A stretch of 64,000 nucleotides of DNA, taken from Chondrus crispus. Taxonomy: Eukaryota; Rhodophyta; Florideophyceae; Gigartinales; Gigartinaceae. Shown one piece after another: positions 1-9,945 of the stretch. Position 1 is the stretch's first letter. Each line of letters starts with the position of its first letter. The notes under the pieces are model-generated. The model was not told the DNA's origin, did not search any database, and was given only the letters and a program-made list of their open reading frames with translations. A program made the position numbers and the translations under genes. The stretch covers positions 111,462-175,461 of the forward strand of contig NW_005179069.1 of NCBI RefSeq assembly GCF_000350225.1. The letters are read 5' to 3'.

Positions 1-90
1 ACCCAGTAGCTTCTTCACAATGTACACCACCTCGCCTGTCACCGTCCCGTCCGCGTCGTAGATCACGTACAGTGAGTGCACGGATGACAT
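1..90 (-). CDS. 5' end of a small conserved protein, runs off the left edge
   Basis: An ATG at 88-90 (read leftward) opens 30 codons that stay open to the window edge. The peptide starts MSSVHSLYVIYDADGTVTGE and goes on with a hydrophobic VVYIVKKLLG stretch. The pattern 'YDADGT..GE..Y...KLLG' recalls the N-terminus of small uncharacterised proteins seen in bacteria and algae, but I cannot name the family from 30 residues. The start is chosen because it is the first ATG after GC-poor non-coding sequence and the reading is biased like protein. The rest of the gene lies outside the window. Confidence 0.5.
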   Translation of the reverse strand, partial: MSSVHSLYVIYDADGTVTGEVVYIVKKLLG

Positions 91-1184
91 GGTGTTGTGC
101 TGGCGGGAGGGCTTCCACGCCATCCCATCCCTCAGGAGGGGGCCGTAGGAGGGGGACGTAGGAGGGGGAGGGAGAAGGTGGAACTGGGGAGGAGATGTTT
201 AGGGAAAGGAGATATTCGGGATATATGTGCAAGGGAGGGCGGTGCGCGGGAGGTGCGCGCAAAGGCAAGTGCCGGTTGGCGGACGGGTGGCGCTGATGGC
301 GGTTTGCGACCCCGCGTGGCCGCATTACACGCAATCTTTTCTACGCCGCCCCACATCTCCACTTTTCTACGGCTCAGCTTGCCCCGAAAACCCGCTCCTG
401 CCAAACTTGTGAAAATACTTCGAGAAAAATTGCAAATTCGCTGAAATTATATGAAAAAACTAGATACCGACAAACGGTACCTCTTTATTCTCCAAGTCTT
501 CCGACGTGCGGAACTTGACTGTTAGAGATGCTGAATGTTTCTTCTTGGACTCCCCTTCTCTTCCCCTACTGGGATTTGATGGGTGCCCTTTTATACTAAC
601 CCGAGAACAATTTAGGACTCCAAAAAACACCTCGTGAGTACAGCATTGTCTTACTCAAAAAACGACGATGAAATCACTAAAAAGTCCATACAAACCAAAG
701 AAAAACCATAAGGGTTATGCAGCCTTATGCGAAGCGGCCATAGCCCTATGCTCGATTATTGTGACGAAATTTTATGCCCCTTTCGGGACATAAATCCCTA
801 GCTCCTCTAATTCTCTGAGTTAAGAGACGGGATCATGCTCATTCGACAGGCATTTACTTCCCGGTCACGAGAGTGTAAAGCATGTTCGGTGACGTGGATC
901 CTTTGATGAATGGCGGAATATTAAACTTTTTTTTGTGGACCGTTTCGAACACTGGGTCAAAAGCATCACAAAAAGTATTCAAAGTCGTGCTCTACGTCTT
1001 CCTTTCCAATGGCAGTGTCTCATGAACGAACGAACAGTGCTCTCCGGAACAGCACATTTGTAGACAAAATATTGAGCTCTCCGAATTGTAGTGCCCTTCA
1101 TCACCCAGGGAGTGTACTTAGAAGGTACAACATCAACAATAGTCATCAAACTCATCCTACAATGAAGGAAATTGTTTACGAGTT
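91..1184. other. Non-coding stretch between the left-edge gene and the piggyBac-like transposon
   Basis: I see no convincing gene. Short open frames at 97-444 are low-complexity and read equally well on both strands. About 728-776 (TAGCCC..GTGACGAAATTTT..CCTTTCGGG) resembles 18702-18751, so it may be a dispersed repeat. A TTAA at 820-823 followed by GAGACGGGAT is the candidate left end of the transposon to its right. Confidence 0.5.
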
Positions 1185-2740
1185 CTAAGTATCGCGCTGC
1201 CTAACACTACGTAAACTACGATCAAATGCCCGTTTCTCACTAGCAGTAGGTCTGCCTCTCTTTAAGGTGTCCTTCGAGTGCCAGTCTACCCAACACGCAG
1301 TGCATATAGCCTGCCTACACGCTCGACACCACTGTATTTGCCTTGAGCCCTTTCGCTTAATCTTGATCTTTCCGTCTTTCTCCCCCGTAGTGACCAGGAA
1401 CAAAGAACACAATAAGTGGAAGGTCCAGAGACCTTTTTGTGTGCTATTCTTCTGTTCAAGCGTCGGGCCTTGTGCGTCCCAATGTTATACCTTTCTGAAG
1501 CGTTTCTAGTAAACAGTGGTTTGATCCTTCCAGACTCGTTATCTCCATTCTCATCAAGAAGACCTCCGTTCTCCTTACTATACCTCTCCAACCACTCCCT
1601 GGCGAGCTCCCGAGCGAACGAGCCAAACGTAATGCATTGCGTCACTTTGTGACGCAGTGCAGCGTAACCCTGCCCATATGATACTTCAGCATCCTCCAAA
1701 CCGGGCAAAACTTGAGTTCTCCTTGCCACGTGAAGTCTGTATGCAACTGCAGCATTATTAATCTGCATAGACAGAAGACGTGCTATGATAGAAACCACCG
1801 GGTGCTCGCTCATGTTGCTTCTAGCCAGAGTTCTCAAATATCTGGATATCACATCTACTCCACCCTTCAGATTGTTCCAGTATACTGCTGGCGTCAGCCT
1901 TATCATCCTGGAGGGTGGAATAGGCTCCCTTCGACGTAGCACTTCTCCTCTGATGGCTTGGCTGAGGCCGTAGTATGACGCAAAGCCGTATAGGTCGGAC
2001 GCGTGTGACGTCTTGAGCATAACATCGTACTCTTTCGGTATGATTTCCGTGGGTTCTCCAATCCACTGGAAGGCAGCCACTCGGACACAATCCATGGTGA
2101 AAGTATAGCAGTGTCTGAATGTCTCCGAGAATGACACCATACGAACGTACAGTATACGACCGTCTGTAATAGAGCCACCTGTTCCGACCACATACATGAC
2201 CTTGTTGATTGCTAGCGTGGCCGCATGGTGTAGAACCTGGCTTCTATATTGTACAGTAGGCACCAGCGTTCTGAACAATTCAGTAGACTGGGCGTTGACG
2301 CCCACGTTTTCCAGAGCAACCACAGAGCCATATATTCCAGCGAGTTCTTTTGCATTCTCAATGGTCCTGATCGACGTCATAGTTTTAACCTCTACTGCAT
2401 AGACGTCATGATCCCCTTCCTCATCCTCGGCAGACAGCAATGCGTCAGGGCTGTCGGCCAACATCGGGCATCGACGGTTCTCTAGAAGTCCTGTGCACCG
2501 GACGTGTTTAACTTCGCAGGCAAAGGTTTCATCCCATTGAAAATTAGGTGAGCCTAGTCGACACCTATACGCTCCGCCACAGTTCTTTAGAAACGCCGGT
2601 AGTGCCTCAACAATGTTGTTTTCATTGCGAGTTCCTTCTCGCATTCCAGTTGTCGCGACAAGGGGCTTCATCACCCATGCTTCAAGTGACGCCTCTCGAA
2701 GGGCATTGCACACACGCTGCGCAGCAGCATGACTGCGCTG
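1185..2740 (-). pseudogene. Continuation of the transposase: PD-(D/E)XK nuclease, third catalytic Asp, Cys-rich end
   Basis: The same frame as 2741-5398 stays open after the TAA, from 2740 down to 1286. No ATG stands at its start (GTG at 2713), so it is probably not an independent gene. Order of features, counted from 2713: G..EGTRNE near 23-31; SPD at 88-90 and VEVKT at 107-111, a classic PD-(D/E)XK pair; YRSQVLHH near 156-163, matching the Gln motif of lambda exonuclease/YqaJ; then YWNNLKGGVD at 278-287, the piggyBac third Asp (KGGVD), and a NNAAVAYRL helix. The Cys-rich end begins YCVLC and continues in another frame (1185-1412) as CRACRQAICTACWVDWH. The two frames must shift within about 1370-1412, near a run of five G (as read). 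The product would be a DDE transposase with an exonuclease-like domain inserted between Asp 2 and Asp 3. Confidence 0.65.
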
Positions 2741-5398
2741 TTATGCACTGCCGTCGTCATCATTCAGTTCGGAGTCCAGCTCAACTAAATTACTGGCTAT
2801 GTCGGCCTTCAGCTGGTTCACAGCAGCGACGAGCTCGGACTTCGGGACCCGTAGCTCCAGTCCCCTGTCAAAAGTGGACAACATCTGCTGCAATTCAGCC
2901 TTCGTGGTTGATGCAATGCGGGAGGGGGTCATTTCTGCTAGTCGGGTTGCTACTGTGCGGCGTGTTGAAGGATTGGGCCGGTCGGTCAGATTCATACCCA
3001 GGACCCAGGCAATTTGGTCCCACTTGTCCATGAGTAGTAACCGCACGTCGCCCTCGTCGTCACTGAGCGCTTGCACGCCTTCGACGATTGTTCTGCCGCG
3101 AAGCAGGGCAGCGAGACCTCTCATAGAAGCGACATAGTCCCGCACTACAGCGGCAACAAACCCGTGCCCAGTCCTCGACGTGAATCTAAATGCACGCAGA
3201 AGGAACCAAACCGGGTCCTCTGACTGCAAATAGGTTAGCGGTGTGACGCGGGCCAACACTTGTTCTACGCGGCTCTTACCGCTCGCTGGTGGCACCACTT
3301 GAACTTGGGACCTCGTGTGTCGTCTACTGTCCCATTCGCTTGTTGGGGGAACGTCATGAACAATCATTGCCGAGTCCAGTTTCCTAGTAGCCGCTTCCTC
3401 TCGATACTTGTCGCGGAAGACGATAGTGAAGCATCTCGAAGGAAATAAAGACGCGTTGTTGTGAACAAGGGCGGCTACACGCCCAGAGCAACTTTCGCGA
3501 TAGACGCAGGCCTCAACGCCCCGGGCCGCGGGGGTTCGACTACTACCGTTCTTATATCTTGCCGTGTACACGGCCCGACAGCCGTTCTCCGACACCACCA
3601 TACCTTTATGGCGACGGGAAATCGGGCCGTCACCGAAAACATAGGGATACCACAAGTCTCTCTCGTGCGTGCCTAGAAGGCTAGCACCGAGAACCTCAGA
3701 CACAAAATGAATTGTCTCTTTAGAATTATATCCTCTGTCTGCCGCAAATATGGCGTCAGGCATAGGACGTAGAGCCCCTGTAGTAGATACCCCTTGCAGA
3801 AGCTGAGCCAATCTCTCCCACGTATGCAATAGCTTCTCGCCGCTACGCGAAAAGTGACATGCCAGGAAGAAGGGATTTAGAGCACTGCATAATGCGTTCC
3901 CAACAGGCCCGAGTCCTTTCTTCGGGTTGTTTAGTTGCTTTAAGTAGGTGAGATCGACTACTGCTCGCGACGCCATTCTCAGATGGTCGTCGTCGAGAGA
4001 TAGTACGGTAGCGTTGGGAACATAGAGAAATTCTCTGTTAATCGCCGCAGTCTCCGCTTCGACCTCTGCAATGAGAGTCGTAGCCCTATTCGCTGTGCGA
4101 GACCAGCCCGTAGCAGACATGTCGTAGGTGCTCCTTTTTTCCTTTGTGCCGCAAAGGGCACCCCACACCGAGTGGTATCTATCAGCTTTGATTCCCATTT
4201 GAAAGAAAAAGTCACCTTTAGAAACGTCACGAAGTGTGCTTGCTGATTCTCCATAAGCGGCACAAAGGACATGCAAGATAAGTAGACCCAGCAGCTCTTC
4301 TTTCGTCGTGCCTGCCTTCCCCTGTTGGTACAAAACTCGATTTGCACCGTATCGTAACTTCTCCAACAAACAGTCGGAAACGAATGTCTGCACGCAGCTC
4401 AATGGCGTCAAGTTCACTTCCTCGTTGCGTTCATCAAATTCTTCCACGGTCCTAGTCTCCACATCCGCAATAACCTTGTCCAGCACTTCGTTAGCCTCCA
4501 TAACGAAACGCTTCTCTAGCGTTTCATTCACGTCATCCAACCTGACAGAGATCTCTCCAAACGGATCGTCGTACTGCCAGGTGTCCATCCCCCCCGTCCT
4601 CTGCGCTTGCGCACGCGCTTCTATCTCTTCAGGCGTAACAGTGGCCCGAAGAGATAAATTGTCTTCCTCTTGGACGTCCTCCCAGGGACCAACCGCAAAA
4701 CGTTCATCGTCGAAATCGTAATAGATGCGACTATCGAGATCTTCACAAAGAGAAGCGCCAGACTCTCCCCCGGTGGCGCAAAACGTAGCCATGTACGATG
4801 AACGGCCTAGCTCGTGCACTTCCTGACGCGACACAGTAGTTTCAAACTCTTCGAGCTCAACGAACGGCGCACTGCTAGCTTGAGAAGATGCGGAACTTGA
4901 ACCGGGTAGAAAGAGCTCTTCAGAGGAGGAGAACTGCAAGTCTGAGTTGGGAGATTCGTGAACAAAAGCCTCTGCAGGCAAAAACACTGGGGGCGCCTGG
5001 CCACTTCTCAGAGGCGTGTTCTGAAAGTTGGAATCGTCCAATGGTAGACTGGCAGAGCTTCGATGGCATTCTGTGGTCTGAACAGGCGCACGAGGGGAAA
5101 CATTTGGCGATATGTGGTCAGTTGACACGCCTTCATCGACAATAATATCTCCAACGCCTCCCGAGCTGTCCAGAACACCTTCTTCGGATCGCGAAGCAGT
5201 GCTACTCGTATCGTAGAGGTCTACAAGCCCCAGTTGGTTTTCGGGGTAGTGCTGCTGAGCCGTAATCGTTGGCTGAGACTCTGGAGGAATAGCATCACCA
5301 GCGGCAGCCTGTATGTCCTCAGTATCTCTCCTTCCGACTCCCCGGAATAATCGGGGATTGGGGCTATGTTCATCATAGCTGATATGTCTCCTGGGCAT
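2741..5398 (-). CDS. piggyBac-like transposase, N-terminal part with first two catalytic Asp
   Basis: An 885-codon frame from an ATG at 5396-5398. Residues 1-300 are acidic and Ser-rich, probably disordered. The DDE (RNase H-like) core follows: LSLDDDH at about 467-472 gives the first catalytic Asp, and FAADRGYNSKE at 551-561 followed by LLGTHERD gives the second, both in the usual piggyBac context (tD..Y.S...L...G...GT). The third Asp is not in this frame. It lies downstream in the same frame after a single TAA at 2741-2743 (see 1185-2740). The frame ends with an acidic DSELNDDD segment. So the frame looks like the first two thirds of one long transposase of about 1370 codons, cut by one nonsense codon. 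I cannot tell whether it is a dead copy or is translated by readthrough. Confidence 0.75.
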   Translation of the reverse strand: MPRRHISYDEHSPNPRLFRGVGRRDTEDIQAAAGDAIPPESQPTITAQQHYPENQLGLVDLYDTSSTASRSEEGVLDSSGGVGDIIVDEGVSTDHISPNVSPRAPVQTTECHRSSASLPLDDSNFQNTPLRSGQAPPVFLPAEAFVHESPNSDLQFSSSEELFLPGSSSASSQASSAPFVELEEFETTVSRQEVHELGRSSYMATFCATGGESGASLCEDLDSRIYYDFDDERFAVGPWEDVQEEDNLSLRATVTPEEIEARAQAQRTGGMDTWQYDDPFGEISVRLDDVNETLEKRFVMEANEVLDKVIADVETRTVEEFDERNEEVNLTPLSCVQTFVSDCLLEKLRYGANRVLYQQGKAGTTKEELLGLLILHVLCAAYGESASTLRDVSKGDFFFQMGIKADRYHSVWGALCGTKEKRSTYDMSATGWSRTANRATTLIAEVEAETAAINREFLYVPNATVLSLDDDHLRMASRAVVDLTYLKQLNNPKKGLGPVGNALCSALNPFFLACHFSRSGEKLLHTWERLAQLLQGVSTTGALRPMPDAIFAADRGYNSKETIHFVSEVLGASLLGTHERDLWYPYVFGDGPISRRHKGMVVSENGCRAVYTARYKNGSSRTPAARGVEACVYRESCSGRVAALVHNNASLFPSRCFTIVFRDKYREEAATRKLDSAMIVHDVPPTSEWDSRRHTRSQVQVVPPASGKSRVEQVLARVTPLTYLQSEDPVWFLLRAFRFTSRTGHGFVAAVVRDYVASMRGLAALLRGRTIVEGVQALSDDEGDVRLLLMDKWDQIAWVLGMNLTDRPNPSTRRTVATRLAEMTPSRIASTTKAELQQMLSTFDRGLELRVPKSELVAAVNQLKADIASNLVELDSELNDDDGSA

Positions 5399-6158
5399 AA
5401 CATATGCTGAAGGAAGCTGCTCCTGGAAAGCGGGCCTGAAATGGTCTCAGGGGCGGTTTTGGGACATAATACTGAAGAGATGTGAGAGAAGGGGTACTTT
5501 TTGAGATGACGAGCACGTTTTTTGAAGAGATATGCGACCTGGTGTGGAACAGTCACCTCTCACGTCTCAAACAGGCATCACAAAAAGAGAGAATTTGATC
5601 ATTTTTGTGAGGTTGGAGACGATTGAGCGACACGCTCCAACCCACCGTCACAATCAGTATCTCATCTCTTAAACCAATCACAGTTTGAGTGTGAATTTGG
5701 AGACGGTGTAAGGACACTGCACCTATTTATGGCACTGGTCCAACCTGTAGAGGGTGAGTCACCGCAAAATGTCCCAAAACGTCACAAACTATTGTGACGC
5801 CCGAAATCGTCACAAACCGGAGCATAGGGATAGAAAAGAAAACATAGAGATATAAGGTAACAATGATGAGGTGAGATGATAAATCAAAACATAGAAATCG
5901 ACCGCTTATCCACAAAACTATCCCGCCGAGCACCACGTGCACACGCTTTACACGTTACTACGCCATTTCCCCCCCCCATTTCTACGGCCGACTTTTCTAC
6001 GCTTCCTCCGAAACCACAACCCATTCTCACACGTGCACACTGTGCCCACGACGACACCACATCCCTGCCTTCAAATTCTACACGTGTACACGCCCCACAC
6101 GTACCACGAGCCATTCCTTTCGCAACTCATTCCCCAGTACCGAACATTCCCACCCGCC
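5399..6158. other. Non-coding stretch between transposon and HVA22-like gene
   Basis: No gene seen. It holds the candidate right TTAA end (5669-5672), several copies of GTCACAA/TTGTGAC and a perfect 8-bp-arm hairpin at 5780-5799 (CGTCACAA, loop ACTA, TTGTGACG). The part from about 5900 on is CAC-rich and is the likely promoter and 5' UTR of the plus-strand gene beginning at 6159. Confidence 0.4.
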
Positions 6159-7064
6159 ATGTTCCCTCCCGCCTTCTCTCACATAAGAAACCCGACTCCA
6201 TCTCCCAATCCTTCTCGCACTCCTTCTCCCATCCCACCCACCACAGACAACCGCGTCCCGATGCGCACCCGCCCCCGAACGCGCCGCCCATCCCCGCCTT
6301 CATCGCCCCCCCTAATGTGCACGCGCTCCATGTCGCGCGCTTCGCGCCACGCCCCGCCCGCGTCCCCGCTCACGCGCCGCTGGGACAAGGTCATGCGCAA
6401 CGTCGTCATCCTGGCCCTCGTCGCCACCGTCGCCGTCGCCTTCCTCTCGCTCTTCCTGCGCCTGTCCATCCTGGTCGTGGGGCTGCTCGCCCCGGCCTGG
6501 CGCACGCTCAAGGCCCTCGAGTCGCCGCCCGCGGTCGTCGTCGACGCGCTCCACGACGACGACGACGACGGCGACGCCAACTACCTCCCTGCGGCCGCCG
6601 CCGCCGCCGACCCCGCCCGCGCCGCCGCCCTGCGCAACTGGCAGACCTACTGGGTCATGGCCGCGCTGCTGTTCGCGGCCGACGGCGTGCTGCGCTCCAC
6701 CCTCGCCGTCGTCCTGCCCGGCAGCACGGTGTACACCGCCGCCATGTTTGCCGCCGTCACTTGGCTCACCAGGCGCGACGCGGAGAATGCCGCAGAGCTC
6801 TACGCCGGCGTCGTGCGCCCGCTGTTTCTGAACAGCGAGCGCCAGGTCGATCGCGCCGCGGAAACCGTGCTGGCAAACCTCGATACCGCCACCGCGAGGA
6901 TGGTCGTCGCCGTTAATGACGTCGTCGCCCCGCTCGCCGGCCATATCGAGGCCGCCGCCCAGAGGGGCGGCAGGCAGCTGGAGTATGCTGTCGCGGAGGG
7001 AAGCAGGCAGTGGGCGGAAGGGGGGAGGGAGAGGGGGTGGTGGAGGAGGAGACCATCGTCGTAG
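6159..7064 (+). CDS. TB2/DP1/HVA22 (REEP) family membrane-shaping protein
   Basis: Family members are hairpin-forming proteins of the ER that curve tubules. The core here reads GLLAPAWRTLKALE, then RNWQTYWVMAALLFAADGVLR, then TVYTAAMFAAVTWLTRRDAENAAELYAGVVRPLF. That is the usual order of the family: P-a-..S-kAl, W-tYW, a hydrophobic hairpin, GA..LY....P. A hydrophobic segment (VVILALVATVAVAFLSLFLRL) precedes it. An Asp-rich/Ala-rich insert separates the first helix from NWQTYW, longer than usual. The N-terminal 75 or so residues are Pro/Arg/Thr-rich. Start is uncertain: in-frame ATGs at 6159, 6261, 6315, 6330 and 6393; the first is used here, and 6393 would still keep the whole domain. Single exon, TAG stop at 7062-7064. 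Confidence 0.7.
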   Translation: MFPPAFSHIRNPTPSPNPSRTPSPIPPTTDNRVPMRTRPRTRRPSPPSSPPLMCTRSMSRASRHAPPASPLTRRWDKVMRNVVILALVATVAVAFLSLFLRLSILVVGLLAPAWRTLKALESPPAVVVDALHDDDDDGDANYLPAAAAAADPARAAALRNWQTYWVMAALLFAADGVLRSTLAVVLPGSTVYTAAMFAAVTWLTRRDAENAAELYAGVVRPLFLNSERQVDRAAETVLANLDTATARMVVAVNDVVAPLAGHIEAAAQRGGRQLEYAVAEGSRQWAEGGRERGWWRRRPSS

Positions 7065-7338
7065 GTGTGCGTGTATGGAGACTTTGCTTTTCCTACGTCT
7101 TACGTAATATATTGTATTTCTACTTTTGTTCAGAGCTGAGCATATCATGACAAGACTGCCGTTTGCTTTGTAGGCCCCCAAAGTCCCCACAAGTGCGTAA
7201 CCATCGCCGCGCGTATCTCGACGTCGCTCGCGGGTCGCATCGGGACATACACACACGCTCACCCCACCGTCTCTCCCTCTGCCCGCACGCACGCGATAAA
7301 CAAGCACGAGACAAAAAAAAAGAAAGCGAGATCCCTTT

Positions 7339-7863
7339 TTACGCGGCTGTCTTAAGCTTTTCCAATTGCTCCCTAACCTTCTTCCCCTTCTGAATACGTG
7401 CGCACATGACCTTGAAGCGGCCAAAGTCGTCGAGGGCGGCCCTCTTCGCCTTGCTGTCGATCTTCTTTCCCCAGCCGGATTTGGCGAAGGTCGCGTCGAC
7501 GTCAGCCGCCTCGTACGCGGCCTTGACGACGTCCGTGGCCGCGGCGCGCTCCAGCCCGTCCACCTTGATCGACGTCAGCGCAAGCCGCTTGACGTTGAAC
7601 ACTTGCCGGCGCAGCCCGCAGGTGGGGCCGTCCACGAGGACGCGCGATTGGTCTAGAATGTCCACGATTATCACAAGCTTGTTCACGTGCGGCCCGTAGT
7701 TGATGATCGCGACGCGCCCGGTTTCGACAAAACGAGTGAAGGTCTGTGGGGATGCCGTGCGTGAGATCGGATGTTAGAAAACTGGGCGGCTGTCGCGCGC
7801 GGAATTGGGCAGGGTGGGAGAGGGAGGCCCGGAGAGATGCGATCGCGAACGCCAACTTACCAT
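7339..7863 (-). CDS. RPL14: 60S ribosomal protein L14 (eL14), two exons
   Basis: Component of the large cytosolic ribosomal subunit. Exon 1 is only the ATG (7861-7863). A GTAAGT donor follows at once and a 117-bp intron (7744-7860) ends CCCCACAG. Exon 2 (7339-7743) begins TFTRFVETGRVAIINYGPH and continues NKLVIIVDILDQSRVLVDGP, then RRQVFNVKRLALTSIKVD, all typical of eL14. The end is a basic KKVREQLEKLKTAA tail. The joined length is 135 residues, matching the yeast protein (138). An intron directly after the start codon is common in ribosomal protein genes. It is divergent from COX20, with about 460 bp between the two starts. Confidence 0.92.
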
Positions 7864-8320
7864 TGTGCAAATGCGGATGTGGTTGCTGAGGAAATGCACG
7901 TAGTCTCGGTGGGAAGGCGATAGCGAAGAGAAAGTTTGACGGTGAAAGGGACGATGACTCAGACAAAGGGCGCCGGCCGGGGTGGGCGCAGGCCAATTAG
8001 CAGCTAGGGTTGGCCGAATCGGAAAGTTTTGCAAAATTTTACAGTTTTGCATCGAAAACCAGACCGTCTCATTCTGCACGAACGAGCACCTTCCGCCACT
8101 GCCGCCATTGCCGCCATTGCCGCCATTGCCGCCATCGTCAATTTCTCTCCTCGCTCCCACCCGCCACCGCCACCCTTAACCGAGCCGCATCCGACCCCCC
8201 CCCCCCCCCCGCGCCTTCGAGAGCCCCTCTCCGCGCGGCCCGCAACACGCGGTTCGCATCCCTGCAGACGCCCGCAGATACGGCCCTTCTCCGCCCCCTC
8301 CGCCCCCTCCGCCCCCCGGC
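7864..8320. promoter_or_regulatory. Shared divergent upstream region of RPL14 and COX20-like gene
   Basis: About 457 bp lie between two start codons that point away from each other. It contains a (TTGCCGCCA)-type tandem: GCCATTGCC units repeat at about 8099-8133. There is a run of about 14 C near 8195-8210, and several CCGCCCCCTC copies at 8290-8316. No TATA box is obvious. Role inferred from position only. Confidence 0.4.
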
Positions 8321-8897
8321 ATGACAGATCCGCAGACCGGCGCCGCGGCCCCCCCGCCCGCGCCGAGCACGTCCCCATCCGAGCTCTCGTTCCTCTACGA
8401 TCTCTCCACGGCCCCGTGCTTCCGCACCAGCGCGCTCACGGGCCTGGGTGGCGGGGCCGCCATCGCCGCCCTCAACCTGCACAGACACAGTACGCATCCC
8501 CTTCCCGCTCCCTCCCGCTCCCTCCCGCGAGCACCGCCTGCGCCGCGGTCACTGACGCCCTCTCCCCCCTCGCGCGCACTGTAGAAGACCCCATGCGCGC
8601 GGCGGAGACCATGATTAAGACGGGGTGCGCCGTCTCGCTGCTGAGCTGGTACGTGGTGCACGCGAACGAGGCCCGCAGTGGCGAACGGGACGAGGCGTGG
8701 CGTTGTGTGCTAACCGGACGCGATTCCCCTTTGCGACGCGCAGGGTCGTCTGTCGGAAGAAGTACTACGACGAGCGCGAGCTCACATACGAGACGCTGGA
8801 GGCGTCGCGACGGAGCAGTGCGGAAGCCGCTGCGCTACGCGCGCGCCAGCTGCGCGATCGCACGCGCGGCCAAGGCGAACACACCGGCAACGAGTAG
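8321..8897 (+). CDS. COX20: COX20-like cytochrome c oxidase assembly protein, three exons
   Basis: COX20 is a small inner-membrane chaperone for Cox2 in mitochondria. Exon 1 8321-8489, exon 2 8585-8648, exon 3 8744-8897. Both introns are 95 bp with GT...AG ends (GTACGC...TGTAG; GTACGT...CGCAG). Total 387 nt, 128 residues, frame kept through both joins. Visible family marks are LSTAPCFRTSALTGLGGGAAIAALN (IPC.r.s.l.G...g), a second hydrophobic segment TGCAVSLLSWVV, and directly after it CRKKYYDERELT (the C-R-x-x-Y motif). A charged coiled tail ends the protein. The spliced product matches COX20 in length and helix layout, while the unspliced frames do not. Stop TAG, evidence that TAG is a real stop in this genome. 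Confidence 0.75.
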
Positions 8898-9122
8898 CCG
8901 CGGCAGCGTCAGAAAGAAAAAAATATTGGTTGGCCCATGGCCAGCAGCGCCAGTGATTTTACACGTCGAGTCGTGGCGCGACATATTGGGCACAGGTCAG
9001 CAGCGGCGCTGCTGGCAGCCCCCTACCATCCCGACCTCACTACCTCTCTCCTTCACCGGACACTGTCCGCTTGTGTTGACCGTCGCCACTTCTACCTGCC
9101 TGATCAGTGAAAAAACTTTGCT

Positions 9123-9945
9123 ATGGTCGTCACGCGCCGCGCTGCAAAGGCCATGGCAGAGGCCCAGGCTGCCGCCGAGAGAGAACAGCTCAACAACGAT
9201 AGTGTCGGAAGCGAGGTCGATGAGGTAGACGCCCCGAAGCTTGAGGCCCAGCAGCGCCATCGCCGCTCCTCCATCGCCTGGCGCCTGTGGATGGGTGCGT
9301 TCTGTTGTCCGTCCTTGTCTTCTTTCGCACATTTTCCCCCATACCAGAGCTAACTCGTCGATTTCCCCGTCTTGTCATGCCCCCTACCTTTAAACAGGTC
9401 ACTGCATCGCCATACTCACCGTCTCCATCCTCATTCACGCCGCGCTACAACCGCCGGGGAACGCTCTTCCGTTCCATGCCGTCGCTCTGTTATTATGCGC
9501 GGTACCCTTTCGTACCGTGCTTGCCTTCTCTGTGCACGCCTTGCGCACGCCCAACACCCGCCAGGGCATTTTCCTCGCGCTTTCCGCCGCAAGCCTCTTC
9601 GCTTCCAACGCTCTCCACGTCCTCGCCACGCGCTCCTTTCCCCAGCACATTCTCACCCTCATGGCTGCCGCCGCCCTGGACATCACAGCCGCTTGGCTCA
9701 AGATGACCGTCTCCGCAAAGCATCCCAGTGTGGAGCCTTTTATTCTCCCGTTCAGTATGGTGTACACGGCTGCTGACATATACCTCGCCGCTGTAATTGC
9801 GAAGCAGACAAGTTTTGTCGAGTTGTTCGTGTGGTTTATGGCGCTTCGCTTTATCATCAACTTTGTCGTAGTTATCACTTGCAGCATGACCATTCTTGGA
9901 TACGATGATTTGAACAAGAAGGCTGTCAAGCAAACCCCTTCGTGA
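9123..9945 (+). CDS. Multi-pass membrane protein of unknown family, two exons
   Basis: Exon 1 9123-9294 starts at ATG (MVVTRRAAKAMAEAQAAAE) and encodes a charged, Ala/Glu-rich soluble tail. A 103-bp intron (GTGCGT...AAACAG) follows, and exon 2 is 9398-9945. The join keeps frame (720 nt, 239 residues). Exon 2 begins GHCIAILTVSILIHAALQPP and holds about six hydrophobic segments, including FHAVALLLCAVPFRTVLAF, IFLALSAASLFASNAL, ILTLMAAAALDITAAWL, MVYTAADIYLAAVIA and FVWFMALRFIINFVVVITC. I do not recognise the family. Splicing is supported because the TM series begins immediately after the acceptor. It sits about 225 bp after the COX20-like gene on the same strand. Confidence 0.6.

Larger units (their letters stand above)
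820..5672 (-). mobile_element. Candidate piggyBac-like DNA transposon, possible TTAA-flanked limits
   Basis: The coding part (1185-5398) is a piggyBac-type transposase. piggyBac elements insert at TTAA. TTAA occurs at 820-823 followed by GAGACGGGATCATG, and at 5669-5672, preceded (read on the other strand) by GAGATGAGATACTG. The inner ends match at about 9 of the first 13 positions after TTAA. This is only suggestive, because the repeats do not begin with the CCC/GGG usual for piggyBac and TTAA is common. The coding assignment is much firmer than these limits. Confidence 0.35.

Noticed and set aside
97-444. Open frames on both strands (up to 115 codons) near the left edge
   Set aside because: Low-complexity Gly/Arg-rich product on one strand and Ser/Pro on the other; no motif, overlapping frames, GC-rich base composition explains them.
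6312-7424. 370-codon minus-strand frame
   Set aside because: Antisense shadow of the HVA22-like gene and of the end of RPL14; His/Gly-rich repeat-like product.
8099-8133. Short tandem GCCATTGCC units as a possible CRISPR or regulatory array
   Set aside because: Units are 9 bp without spacers; a simple tandem repeat in a promoter.
8029-9228. 399-codon plus-strand frame
   Set aside because: Runs through the exons and introns of the COX20-like gene in another frame. The spliced COX20 model has correct splice sites, length and motifs.
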